Below, in pieces: positions 53,290 through 62,033 of a DNA stretch of 64,000 nucleotides. This DNA is from Pseudahrensia aquimaris. GTDB taxonomy: Bacteria > Pseudomonadota > Alphaproteobacteria > Rhizobiales > Rhizobiaceae. The translations under genes were made by a program, and so were the position numbers. Under the pieces are notes generated by a model that saw nothing but the letters and a program-made list of their open reading frames with translations, ran no database searches and had not been told where the DNA came from. Within the stretch, counting starts at the first letter, position 1. Each line of letters starts with the position of its first letter. The stretch is from NCBI RefSeq assembly GCF_042676045.1, contig NZ_JBHTJV010000012.1, forward strand, positions 62,001-126,000. The letters are read 5' to 3'.

Positions 53290-53715
53290 ATGGCAGAAGC
53301 CGCCAAAAAACCCAATCCTATCGACACCCATGTTGGTTCTCGCGTGCGTTTGCGGCGCACTATGATGGGCATGAGCCAAGAGAAACTTGGCGAGGCTTTG
53401 GGCATTACGTTCCAGCAAATTCAAAAATACGAAAAAGGCACCAACCGCATCGGTGCCAGCCGGATGCAGCAGATTTCCGCTGCATTGAAAGTGCCCGTGT
53501 CTTTCTTTTTCGAGGATGCGCCCGTGGAAGGCGGAATTACCGTCTCTGGCATGTCGGACGCGGGTGCAACGACCTACGTGGCTGATTTTCTCTCCACACC
53601 GGAGGGTATTCAGCTAAACCGCGCCTTTGTGCGAATTACTAATCCGGCCGTTCGCCGCAAAGTCGTTGACCTTGTCAAAACACTCGCTGAAGAGACGGGC
53701 GAAACCGAAAAATAG
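53290..53715 (+). CDS. Xre family transcriptional regulator
   Basis: 141 residues. Cro/C1 helix-turn-helix at residues ~16-70 (VGSRVRLRRTMMGMSQEKLG, ITFQQIQKYEKGTNRIGASR), then a short helical C-terminus (RRKVVDLVKTLAEE). This type is conserved in Rhizobiales between lnt and metK. Related regulators are linked to phosphate or cell-cycle control, but its target cannot be read here. Confidence 0.88.
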   Translation: MAEAAKKPNPIDTHVGSRVRLRRTMMGMSQEKLGEALGITFQQIQKYEKGTNRIGASRMQQISAALKVPVSFFFEDAPVEGGITVSGMSDAGATTYVADFLSTPEGIQLNRAFVRITNPAVRRKVVDLVKTLAEETGETEK

Positions 53716-53749
53716 CTGGTCCGCAGCACATAAAGATATCCTGATACGC

Positions 53750-53779
53750 TTGACACAAACCGCCGCACCCCCGTATGGG
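53750..53779 (+). promoter_or_regulatory. Possible metK promoter
   Basis: TTGACA (53750-53755) is followed after 18 bases by TATGGG, about 100 bases before the metK start. The -35 is perfect, the -10 weak. Confidence 0.4.
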
Positions 53780-53877
53780 CTGCGCTGTCCGGACGTATTT
53801 GCACCCTGCTTGTTGCGTCCTCAGCACCGAATGTGCAAACCGCGCCTTCGGCCAGCCAACTAAGCAAGGATCTTTCC

Positions 53878-55104
53878 ATGGCGCGCACCAATTACATCTT
53901 CACGTCTGAATCCGTTTCAGAAGGTCACCCCGACAAGGTCTCTGACCGCATATCTGACGAAATTGTCGATCTGTTTCTGACCCGGGCTCATGAGACGGAC
54001 GAAATTGACCCTTGGGACGTGCGGGTGGCGGCGGAAACGCTGACGACCACCAATCATGTCACCATCGCTGGCGAAACACGCGGGCCGGATATCTCAAAAG
54101 ATGAGATCGAAGCCGTCGCCCGCGCTGCAATCAAAGACATCGGCTACGAGCAAGATGGCTTTCATTGGAAAAATGCTGAAGTGAACGTGCTTCTCCACGG
54201 TCAGTCCGCGCACATTGCCCAAGGCGTCGATAAAGCTGCCGAAGCCAAAGCCGGTGCAGATGCAACCAACGAACGGGCTATGGAAGGTGCGGGCGATCAG
54301 GGAATTATGTTCGGCTATGCCTGCCGTGATACCGATGTGCTGATGCCAGCGCCCATTTTCTATAGCCACAAAATTTTGGAAGACTTGGCCAAGCTGCGCC
54401 ACTCCGGCAAAGATGGCGGCGAACGTTTGGGGCCAGATTCCAAAAGCCAGGTTTCGGTCATCTATGAAAATGGCAAACCGGTGGGCGTGTCGCAAATCGT
54501 CGTGTCGCACCAGCACAGTCTTGAATCCGATACTTCCGCAGACATTCGTGATCTGATTGAACCCACCGTGCGCAATTGCCTGCCTGACGGTTGGATCACG
54601 AACGAAACGGTTTGGCACGTGAACCCAACTGGCGCTTTTGTAATCGGCGGACCCGACGGAGATGCCGGTTTGACTGGCCGCAAGATTATCGTCGACACCT
54701 ATGGTGGCTACGCTCCCCACGGCGGTGGCGCCTTTTCGGGCAAAGACAGCACGAAGGTTGACCGCTCCGCCGCATATGCGTCGCGCTATCTGGCGAAGAA
54801 CATCGTGGCTGCCGGCATTGCTGATTGGGCTTCAATACAGCTCTCTTACGCAATCGGTGTTGCGCAACCACTTTCGATCTATGTCGATACGGGTGGCAAT
54901 TCGGCGTTGGAAGAAAGGTTGGAAAAAGTGCTCGGTCAGGTGATGGACCTCACGCCCACCGGTATTCGGGAACACCTGGAATTGACCAAGCCGATCTTCG
55001 CCAAGACCGCAGCCTATGGTCACTTTGGCCGCACGCCGACTGATGAAGGACACTTCAGTTGGGAACGAACCGACTTGGTGGACGCGCTGCAAAAGGCTAT
55101 GTAG
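53878..55104 (+). CDS. metK: S-adenosylmethionine synthase MetK
   Basis: 408 residues. Makes SAM from methionine and ATP. Conserved segments: SESVSEGHPDKVSDRISDEI (ATP site), GAGDQGIMFGYAC and the C-terminal GGGAFSGKDSTKVDRSAAY. The SAM it makes is the ligand of the riboswitch that controls metA in the same window. Start at 53878 by comparison with the family. Ends in a strong terminator. Confidence 0.97.
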   Translation: MARTNYIFTSESVSEGHPDKVSDRISDEIVDLFLTRAHETDEIDPWDVRVAAETLTTTNHVTIAGETRGPDISKDEIEAVARAAIKDIGYEQDGFHWKNAEVNVLLHGQSAHIAQGVDKAAEAKAGADATNERAMEGAGDQGIMFGYACRDTDVLMPAPIFYSHKILEDLAKLRHSGKDGGERLGPDSKSQVSVIYENGKPVGVSQIVVSHQHSLESDTSADIRDLIEPTVRNCLPDGWITNETVWHVNPTGAFVIGGPDGDAGLTGRKIIVDTYGGYAPHGGGAFSGKDSTKVDRSAAYASRYLAKNIVAAGIADWASIQLSYAIGVAQPLSIYVDTGGNSALEERLEKVLGQVMDLTPTGIREHLELTKPIFAKTAAYGHFGRTPTDEGHFSWERTDLVDALQKAM

Positions 55105-55130
55105 CCGACTGTTTGATACCGTTTAAATAA

Positions 55131-55170
55131 GGGTGCGTGCCGGACTTGACGGCGCGCACCCTTTTATTTT
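55131..55170 (+). terminator. Rho-independent terminator after metK
   Basis: GGGTGCGTGCCG (55131-55142) pairs with CGGCGCGCACCC (55150-55161) with one G-T pair and a seven-base loop, then TTTTATTTT. Confidence 0.93.
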
Positions 55171-55182
55171 GTGAAGCTGGCC

Positions 55183-55884
55183 ATGAACGACCACCCCAAA
55201 TCCCGTGCTACCGAAGCCTTCTTCGGACGTCGCAAAGGCAAGGCTCTTCTAGGTCGCAAACTGCGCCTGATCGAAGAGACGCTGCCCGATTTGCTGCTAG
55301 ACCCAACTGGTCCGCGACCGCAGAATATCAAAGATTTGTTCGGTGAGCCAAAAACCGCCTACTGCATGGAAATTGGTTTTGGTGGCGGTGAGCATTTGGC
55401 GAAACAGGCTGATAGCCAACCAGATATAGGCTTTATCGGCATTGAACCTTTCATCAACGGTATGGCGAAAATGCTTGGCGAAATCGAAGATCGCAATCTC
55501 AAGAATGTTTGCCTGTTTGATGATGATGCCACTCAGGTGCTCGATTGGCTGCCGGAAAACAGTCTTGATCGGATCGATCTGCTTTATCCCGACCCGTGGC
55601 CGAAAAAGCGAAACTGGAAACGCCGCTTTGTGAACGTCAAAAACCTCGATCGCTTCGCACGAGTGCTCAAGCCGAGCGGACTGTTTCGCTTCGCCTCCGA
55701 TATCGACACTTATGTGAATTGGACGCTTACCCATATCGAAAGGCAGGGTGATTTTCGTTGGCTGGCGCAGACGGCTTACGATTGGCGCGAGCCTTGGGAT
55801 GGCTGGAGCCGCACACGCTATGAGGCCAAGGCCATTCGCGAAGGACGCCCACCCGCATATTTGCAATTCCGTCTTGAAACGTGA
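55183..55884 (+). CDS. trmB: tRNA (guanine-N7)-methyltransferase TrmB
   Basis: 233 residues. Methylates G46 of tRNA using SAM. Motifs: MEIGFGGGEHL (SAM binding), IGIEPFINGMAK, LYPDPWPKKRNWKRRF (the TrmB signature) and a C-terminal SRTRYEAKAIREGR. ATG at 55183 is preferred to a GTG at 55171 that touches the metK terminator tail. The order metK-trmB is conserved in Rhizobiales. Confidence 0.95.
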   Translation: MNDHPKSRATEAFFGRRKGKALLGRKLRLIEETLPDLLLDPTGPRPQNIKDLFGEPKTAYCMEIGFGGGEHLAKQADSQPDIGFIGIEPFINGMAKMLGEIEDRNLKNVCLFDDDATQVLDWLPENSLDRIDLLYPDPWPKKRNWKRRFVNVKNLDRFARVLKPSGLFRFASDIDTYVNWTLTHIERQGDFRWLAQTAYDWREPWDGWSRTRYEAKAIREGRPPAYLQFRLET

Positions 55885-55983
55885 TTGAGCGGCACACCCT
55901 TTCCTCCCTTGCAAAATGTCCAGAATGGCGCACGATGGTAAATATGCTGGCCGCTGTGCCGCTTGCATTTGGGAGGATACTAA

Positions 55984-56409
55984 ATGTCTGTTTTGGATAT
56001 TCTGGCCGACAAGGGCCGCAAAGTAATTACGATCGAACACGATCAAACCGTTGCTGAAGCGCTTCACCTGCTCGCAACCAACCGCATCGGCGCCGCAGTC
56101 GTCATGCGAAATGGCAAGGTTTGCGGCATTCTCTCAGAGCGCGATATCGTGCGCGATTTGGACAATATCGGCCCGGACGTTTTGCAGCATTCCGTGTCAG
56201 GCTGCATGACCAAAGACGTGATCACAGCCAAGGAAAGCGACACCGTGGATGAGGTGATGGGTCTTATGTCGAAAGGCCGCTTTCGCCACATGCCGGTGAT
56301 GGAAAAAGACAACTTGATTGGCGTGGTATCGATTCGCGATGTGATCAAACGCAAACTGGAATTGACCGAGGCTGATGTCGAGGAAATGAAAAAATATATC
56401 GCTGGCTAG
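55984..56409 (+). CDS. Protein with two CBS domains
   Basis: 141 residues consisting only of a CBS pair: VAEALHLLATNRIGAAVVMR..VCGILSERDIVR and VDEVMGLMSKGRFRHMPVM..LIGVVSIRDVIK. Such stand-alone proteins bind adenine nucleotides and act as energy or redox sensors; the partner is unknown. GGGAGGA precedes the ATG. Tail to tail with the GNAT gene, sharing CTAG. Confidence 0.9.
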   Translation: MSVLDILADKGRKVITIEHDQTVAEALHLLATNRIGAAVVMRNGKVCGILSERDIVRDLDNIGPDVLQHSVSGCMTKDVITAKESDTVDEVMGLMSKGRFRHMPVMEKDNLIGVVSIRDVIKRKLELTEADVEEMKKYIAG

Positions 56410-56975
56410 AACGAAAATCCCATTAGATCGACTTCCGCAGAGTGGTCCCAACCGCGCGATCCCAATGGCTTGACCATGAACGCGCTGTTTGGCCCGATTG
56501 TTGTTTCACCCGTTGCTGCACCGAGCATATTGGTGAGCTTGATCGGGTTTCCCGCGTTCTCAAAACCTGCATTTCGGTAAAGGCGCTCCGTTCCAAACAA
56601 CAGCGCGAATTCGGAAAGCGAATGCACGCCATCCGCAATCGCTGCTTCAAGCAAAGCCCTCGCCATTCCCTGACGGCGGAAAGGTTTGTCCACTACCACT
56701 TCCGCAATGCCAATCGCATCGACCAGATCATCGCCCAAACGGATTGCCCGAAAACAGATCGCAAGATGAGCCACCAACACGCCTTCCAAGGCAATAATGT
56801 AGCGCCTGTGATGGCGGTTTTGCGCAAAAGAGCGTCCACCCATATCCGCGTTGAAGATGCGGCCAATCAAATCGGCGATGGCCTTGTCCTGATCAGCCGT
56901 TAAGTCGAATTCTTCTATGCGTTCAATCTTGTGGTTTATCGGACTGTGCGGCGTTGCGTCCTGCAAAAGGTTCAT
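56406..56975 (-). CDS. GNAT family N-acetyltransferase
   Basis: 189 residues. The acetyl-CoA-binding motif A is GIAEVVVDKPFRRQGMARAL (Q/R-x-x-G-x-A pattern), followed by LFGTERLYRNAGFEN (motif B). Substrate not identifiable. Divergent from ppa. Confidence 0.8.
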   Translation of the reverse strand: MNLLQDATPHSPINHKIERIEEFDLTADQDKAIADLIGRIFNADMGGRSFAQNRHHRRYIIALEGVLVAHLAICFRAIRLGDDLVDAIGIAEVVVDKPFRRQGMARALLEAAIADGVHSLSEFALLFGTERLYRNAGFENAGNPIKLTNMLGAATGETTIGPNSAFMVKPLGSRGWDHSAEVDLMGFSF

Positions 56976-57044
56976 GGCAAGCCTGCGACAAAGCTGTTAA
57001 GGGCTGCGCGACAATCGCACGAACCAAAAAATGGAACCTCTCCC

Positions 57045-57569
57045 ATGCGCCTCGACGCCATCTCCATTGGGAACAATCCTCCCGAAGATATCAACGTCAT
57101 CGTTGAAGTACCAGCCGGTGGCGAGCCGGTAAAATATGAAATGGATAAGGAAGCTGGAACGCTCGTCGTTGACCGCATCCTCTATACTGCCATGCGCTAT
57201 CCGGGAAATTATGGCTTCGTTCCCCACACTCTTTCAGACGATGGTGACCCGATCGATGTGCTGATAGCCAACCAGCGTCCAATCATTCCGGGCTCCGTTA
57301 TTAATTGCCGCCCCGTTGGCGTGCTTTACATGACGGACGAAGCTGGTGGTGATGAAAAGTTGATCGCTGTGCCGTCACCAAAAGTGTCAGCTATGTTTGA
57401 AGACATTCATTCTATTGATGATTTGCCGTCTATTTTGTTGAGGCAGATTTCGCATTTCTTCGAACGGTATAAAGACCTCGAAGACGGCAAATGGGTAAAG
57501 ATCGACCGATATGGTGGACCGGACGAAGCGAGGAAGATGATCGAGAAGGCCATCTCTGACGCTAAATAG
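57045..57569 (+). CDS. ppa: Inorganic pyrophosphatase
   Basis: 174 residues, standard family I length. Metal-binding signature DGDPIDVL with surrounding YPGNYGFVPHTLS, and ERYKDLEDGKWVKID near the C-terminus. Hydrolyses pyrophosphate to drive biosynthesis. The start MRLDAISIG at 57045 matches alphaproteobacterial Ppa; the longer frame would overlap the GNAT gene. Confidence 0.95.
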   Translation: MRLDAISIGNNPPEDINVIVEVPAGGEPVKYEMDKEAGTLVVDRILYTAMRYPGNYGFVPHTLSDDGDPIDVLIANQRPIIPGSVINCRPVGVLYMTDEAGGDEKLIAVPSPKVSAMFEDIHSIDDLPSILLRQISHFFERYKDLEDGKWVKIDRYGGPDEARKMIEKAISDAK

Positions 57570-57713
57570 GAAATGCCGATTGACCATCTTCCTCATGTTC
57601 GACATTTTGTCGACATGGGGAACGCGATGGCCCCGTGAGGCGCAATGCCCAAACTCGCATCCAATTTAACCGTTCAACCACCTTCGGGAGTTGACCGACA
57701 AAAGGATGCTAAC

Positions 57714-58535
57714 ATGCCCTCACCTACAGAAATTTCCGCGCAACAATTGGCCCGCCTGATCGGCACGCATAGTGCCCCCGTCGTTATCGACATATGCATT
57801 GACGAAGACTTCAACGCTGACCCCCGTTTAATCCCCACCGCTAAACGACATGCCCACACGAGCATGGAGGCTCTTGCGCCTTCGCTCGCGGGTGAAAGCG
57901 TGGTGGTTGTCTGCCAAAAGGGCTTGAAGCTTTCACAAGGCGCTGCGGCTCTTCTGCGCTGCCATGGCATCGCGGCAGAGCATCTAGCTGGCGGCAATTT
58001 CGGCTGGCGCGATGCGGGCCTGCCATTGATGCCGGCGTCCATTTTGCCATCTCTAGATGCCCACGGCAGTTCACTTTGGGTGACACGTCAGAGGCCAAAA
58101 ATTGACCGCATTGCGTGCCCTTGGCTGATCCGACGCTTCGTTGACCGCGATGCAAAATTTCTTTTCGTTGCGGCATCTCAGGTAGAGGCAGTCGCGGAGC
58201 GTTTTGGTGCAACACCCTTTGATATGGAGACGGGCTTCTGGAGCCATCGGGGTGACAAGTGCACATTCGATACGATGCTGGACGAATTCAATCTTACGTT
58301 TCCGGCCCTGCAAGCGATGGCCACGATCATTCGCGCCGCTGACACAAACCGCCACGAGCGCGCACCTCAGGCTGCCGGTTTACTGGCGATGTCTGTTGGT
58401 CTGTCGCGGCAGTTCCGTGATGATCTTGAGCAATTGGAAGCAGCAATGATAATCTACGACGCGCTCTATCGCTGGGCACGTGATGGGCAAGACGAAGAAC
58501 ACGATTGGCCGCCAGCAGCGAAGGCGCGGCTATGA
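57714..58535 (+). CDS. chrB: Chromate resistance protein, rhodanese domain fused to ChrB C-terminal domain
   Basis: 273 residues. Residues ~1-110 are a rhodanese-like domain with an active-site-type loop VVCQKGLKLSQ. Residues ~125-260 are the ChrB C-terminal domain (RIACPWLIRRFVDRDAKFLF, FDMETGFWSHRGDKCTFDTM). ChrB proteins act as chromate-responsive regulators or accessory factors for ChrA. The rhodanese replaces the usual ChrB N-terminal domain. AGGA lies upstream of 57714. Overlaps chrA by ATGA. Confidence 0.85.
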   Translation: MPSPTEISAQQLARLIGTHSAPVVIDICIDEDFNADPRLIPTAKRHAHTSMEALAPSLAGESVVVVCQKGLKLSQGAAALLRCHGIAAEHLAGGNFGWRDAGLPLMPASILPSLDAHGSSLWVTRQRPKIDRIACPWLIRRFVDRDAKFLFVAASQVEAVAERFGATPFDMETGFWSHRGDKCTFDTMLDEFNLTFPALQAMATIIRAADTNRHERAPQAAGLLAMSVGLSRQFRDDLEQLEAAMIIYDALYRWARDGQDEEHDWPPAAKARL

Positions 58536-59794
58536 GCGGCGCGCTTTCGTTCGGCGAAGCGTTTCGGGTTTGGTCGAAGATCGGCGTCATATCGTTTGGT
58601 GGCCCTGCAGGGCAGATCGCGCTGATGCAACGCATCGTTGTCGATGAAAAAGGTTGGCTGACCGAGCGGCAATTCCTGAATGCGCTCGGTTTTTGCATGT
58701 TGCTGCCGGGGCCGGAGGCGATGCAGCTAGCCACCTATGCCGGTTGGCGAATGCACGGCGTGCGCGGTGGTTTGGCAGCGGGTGGCATGTTTGTTTTGCC
58801 CGGTGCCATCGTCATAGCTACGCTGGCTTCGCTTTACGTGATGTTTGGGAGCGCGCCGCTGGTGGCTGCCCTGTTCACGGGCATCAAAGCTGCGGTGGTT
58901 ATCATCGTGATTGAGGCTCTGTTGAAAGTCGCCAAGCGGGCTCTAAACGGCGTTGATCATTGGATAATTGCAGCAGCAGCTTTTATCGCTCTGTTCTTTT
59001 TCAATTTTCCCTACCCGCTGATCGTTCTCTTGGCAGGTCTCTATGGCTTTATTTGCACTGCTCGAAGCGTTGAGAAGTCGGTCGAGGTACGCCCTGCTTA
59101 CGGTGATTTGGTAAAGACAACGGCACTTTGGCTGACAATCTGGTGGGCACCTTTATTGGCTGTAATGGTACTCGCGCCTAACAGTGTTCTTAGTCAGTTG
59201 GGGGTGTTTTTCTCGAAGCTTGCGGTCGTCACTTTTGGCGGTGCTTACGCTGTTTTGGCCTATATGGCGCAAGATGTCGTGGACGCAAAAGCTTGGCTGA
59301 CGGCGGGCGAAATGCTTGACGGGCTGGGGCTTGCGGAAACCACGCCGGGACCCCTTATTCTTGTGACGGAATTCGTAGGCTTTCTAGCAGGTTTCAAAAA
59401 TGGTGGATGGGGCACGGCCTTTGCCGCCGCGGCAGTTACCCTTTGGGCAACATTCATTCCTTGCTTTCTCTGGATTTTCGCCGGTGCGCCCTACATTGAG
59501 TGGATCAGCGCAAATCCGCGCCTGCGTGGGGCTTTGGCAGCGATTACAGCGGCGGTCGTCGGCGTAATTTTGAAATTATCACTTTGGTTCGCTTTGCATG
59601 TTTTCTTCTTAGACTTGCAAACGGTTCAGTTCGGCTTGGCTGAGTTTCTGGTTCCCGATGCGTCCAGCATAGATTGGCAAGCGCTGGCAATCTCTGTTCT
59701 TGCAGGCGTTTTGTTGCTCGTGCGGCACTGGAATTTGATGGTGGTTCTGTTCGTCTGTGGACTGTCGGGGATGACACTTTCTTTTCTCGGCTGA
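58532..59794 (+). CDS. chrA: Chromate efflux transporter ChrA
   Basis: 420 residues, long-chain ChrA made of two homologous CHR domains. The first has FRVWSKIGVISFGGPAGQIA and LGFCMLLPGPEAMQLATYAG; the second FFSKLAVVTFGGAYAVLAYM and GLGLAETTPGPLILVTEFVG. Exports chromate from the cytoplasm. Translationally coupled to chrB. Confidence 0.94.
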   Translation: MSGALSFGEAFRVWSKIGVISFGGPAGQIALMQRIVVDEKGWLTERQFLNALGFCMLLPGPEAMQLATYAGWRMHGVRGGLAAGGMFVLPGAIVIATLASLYVMFGSAPLVAALFTGIKAAVVIIVIEALLKVAKRALNGVDHWIIAAAAFIALFFFNFPYPLIVLLAGLYGFICTARSVEKSVEVRPAYGDLVKTTALWLTIWWAPLLAVMVLAPNSVLSQLGVFFSKLAVVTFGGAYAVLAYMAQDVVDAKAWLTAGEMLDGLGLAETTPGPLILVTEFVGFLAGFKNGGWGTAFAAAAVTLWATFIPCFLWIFAGAPYIEWISANPRLRGALAAITAAVVGVILKLSLWFALHVFFLDLQTVQFGLAEFLVPDASSIDWQALAISVLAGVLLLVRHWNLMVVLFVCGLSGMTLSFLG

Positions 59795-59832
59795 TGGTCG
59801 CCCAAGGCCCTCTCTTGGGTTAAGGGTGCCTC

Positions 59833-61230
59833 ATGAGCAATCCTGCACCAACAGTCGATACAGGCCAAAACAATGCCCGCCCCATGGGCGAGCATGTTCG
59901 CGCGACCATTGTTTTGGGAGTGCCGCTGGTTGCCGCGCAAATTGCGCAGATGCTCATTACGGTTATAGACACCGTAATGTTGGGCTGGTTGGGTGTTGCG
60001 GAATTGGCGGCCGGCACATTGGCAGGGCAGTTGTTTTTCCTCTTCATCATCTTCGGCCTCGGTTTCGCAGCAGCCATGATACCATTGGTTGCAGGCGCGC
60101 TCGGCAAAGGTGATGAGCGTGAGGTGCGCCGCTCGGCGCGCATGGGGCTTTGGGCGCTGGTGGCGTTGTCGATAGCCTTTATGGTTCCGCTGTGGTTCAC
60201 GCGCGATATCTTGCTGGTGTTGGGCCAAGAGGTTGAACTGGTCGATTTGGCCGAACGCTACATGCGCATCGCCCAATGGTCGCTAATACCCGCCTTTGTA
60301 TTGATCGGTCTGCGTGGGTTCTTGACCGCGCTGGAATGGGCTGGAGCGGTCTTGGCAATCACGATTTTTGCCACTGTGCTGAATGCTGCGCTGAACTACG
60401 CCTTCATTTTTGGCAATTGGGGAGCTCCAAGGTTGGAGATGGAGGGCGCTGCGGTGGCGACAGTCTTGGCCAATCTTGCGGCAGCTGTGCTCGCAGCTAT
60501 CGTTGTTGCGGTGAGCAAAAAGACGCGGGGCTATTCGGTTTTCACCCGTTTCTGGCGGCCCGATTGGGCAGCTTTGTCAACGATTTCACGACTGGGCTTT
60601 CCCATTAGTCTCACCATTCTTGCAGAAGCCGGTCTGTTTTCCGCTGCCTCCATAATGATTGGCTGGCTCGGCAAAGAGCCGCTCGCTGCGCACGGTATAG
60701 CACTGCAGATCGCAAGCCTCGCCTTCATGGTGCCACTGGGCCTGTCGCAGGTTGCTTCTGTGCGCGTGGGTAATGCGGTCGGACGCAGCGCATGGATGGA
60801 TGTTGCGCTGGCCACCCGCGCGGTGATCTGGCTCGCGGTCGGCTTCGCGGTAATCTCCGGTGTGGTGTTCATAGCCATTCCTGAAGTCTTAAGCGCACTG
60901 TTTCTCGATGCCGATGATCCCAACGCGCCAACCGTGCTTCAACTGACGGTGCCGCTCCTTTACATGGCGGCTGCTTTCCAGATCGTCGACGGGTTGCAAG
61001 CGGTCGGCTCTGGCGCACTTCGCGGCTTGAAAGACACCAAAGTGCCGATGATCATGGCAACTATTGCGTACTGGCCGGTTGGCCTGAGCGCGGCCTATTT
61101 CTTCGCCTATCCGATGGGTTATGGCGCGACAGGCGTTTGGGCCGGGCTGGTGGCGGGGCTTGCTGTCGCCAGTGTCTGCATGATTGGTCGTTTTATATTG
61201 CGCACACGTTATGGACTCACGCCTGCCTGA
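59833..61230 (+). CDS. MATE family efflux transporter
   Basis: 465 residues with twelve hydrophobic segments and the two MATE halves: VAAQIAQMLITVIDTVMLGW at the start and GLSQVASVRVGNAVGRSAW in the second half. Probably a sodium- or proton-driven drug/metabolite exporter of the NorM branch. 38 bases after chrA on the same strand; whether it belongs to the chromate unit is unclear. Confidence 0.9.
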   Translation: MSNPAPTVDTGQNNARPMGEHVRATIVLGVPLVAAQIAQMLITVIDTVMLGWLGVAELAAGTLAGQLFFLFIIFGLGFAAAMIPLVAGALGKGDEREVRRSARMGLWALVALSIAFMVPLWFTRDILLVLGQEVELVDLAERYMRIAQWSLIPAFVLIGLRGFLTALEWAGAVLAITIFATVLNAALNYAFIFGNWGAPRLEMEGAAVATVLANLAAAVLAAIVVAVSKKTRGYSVFTRFWRPDWAALSTISRLGFPISLTILAEAGLFSAASIMIGWLGKEPLAAHGIALQIASLAFMVPLGLSQVASVRVGNAVGRSAWMDVALATRAVIWLAVGFAVISGVVFIAIPEVLSALFLDADDPNAPTVLQLTVPLLYMAAAFQIVDGLQAVGSGALRGLKDTKVPMIMATIAYWPVGLSAAYFFAYPMGYGATGVWAGLVAGLAVASVCMIGRFILRTRYGLTPA

Positions 61231-61290
61231 TTTGTCTTGTATTTGCCTCGCAGCTGGCGTATATCATCTGAAAATCTCGGACGTTTGTCA

Positions 61291-61321
61291 GAGTGGGACC
61301 GAAAGGTACCCGCTCTTTTTT
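61291..61321 (+). terminator. Leader terminator/attenuator upstream of rimP-nusA
   Basis: GAGTGGGACC pairs with GGTaCCCGCTC (one bulged A, one G-T) around a GAAA tetraloop and runs into six T. It lies 60 bases after the MATE gene and 35 bases before the rimP start. It may only end the upstream transcript, or may attenuate rimP-nusA. Confidence 0.85.
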
Positions 61322-61355
61322 ATGTCCGTATCGAAGTGAACGAACGGAACCCGAA

Positions 61356-61973
61356 TTGAACGACGCAGCTCCAGCCAGAGACGACATTTCCGCCTCCGCA
61401 CGGCTTGTGCAGGAGAGCGGTCAAGATGCGCGTGTTGCACAAATCATCGCGCCCGTCATCGAAGACATGGGCTTCCGTTTGGTACGTGCACGTCTCTACG
61501 ACAATTCCGGTCTGACGCTACAAATCATGGTGGAGAAGCCCGACGGCACGATGAACGTCAACGAGTGTGAAGCCGTATCAAAGGCCGTATCGCCTGTGCT
61601 GGATGTCGAAGACCCTATCCCGCAGGCCTATTCGCTCGAAGTTTCTTCGCCCGGCATCGACCGCCCTCTGGTGCGGGTATCGGATTTCGACACTTGGGCG
61701 GGACATGTTGCGAAGCTGGAGACGGCGTCGATGGTCAATGGCCGAAAGCGTTTCAAAGGGCAGATCGTCAAAGTTGACGGCGATACCCTGCTGATGCGCC
61801 GCGAGGATGCACCCGCTGGCGAAGACAAGGATTTCACCATTCCACTGGATGGTATTGCCTCCGCGCGATTGGTGCTGACAGACGAGCTTATCCGCGAAGC
61901 GCTGAAACGCGACAAGGCGCTGCGGGAAGCCAACGAAAATCTGGGCGATGTCGAAGACACGCCCGATAACTGA
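61356..61973 (+). CDS. rimP: Ribosome maturation factor RimP
   Basis: 205 residues. Needed for 30S subunit maturation. Contains MGFRLVRARLYDNSGLTLQI, the signature YSLEVSSPGIDRPL and the C-terminal SH3-like domain (FKGQIVKVDGDTLLM). The start is uncertain: TTG at 61356 is taken because the only upstream candidate, GTG at 61293, lies inside the terminator stem. First gene of rimP-nusA-ylxR. Confidence 0.92.
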   Translation: MNDAAPARDDISASARLVQESGQDARVAQIIAPVIEDMGFRLVRARLYDNSGLTLQIMVEKPDGTMNVNECEAVSKAVSPVLDVEDPIPQAYSLEVSSPGIDRPLVRVSDFDTWAGHVAKLETASMVNGRKRFKGQIVKVDGDTLLMRREDAPAGEDKDFTIPLDGIASARLVLTDELIREALKRDKALREANENLGDVEDTPDN

Positions 61974-62033
61974 AACTTTTGCGGCTGGAAAGAAAGGACG
62001 CAATTATGACGAAGACCTTCCTGGAGAAGAACC

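Noticed and set aside
53716..53877. Possible SAM/SAH-type riboswitch upstream of metK
   Set aside because: I looked for a conserved SAM-binding pseudoknot core here and found none; only a plausible TTGACA promoter is visible.
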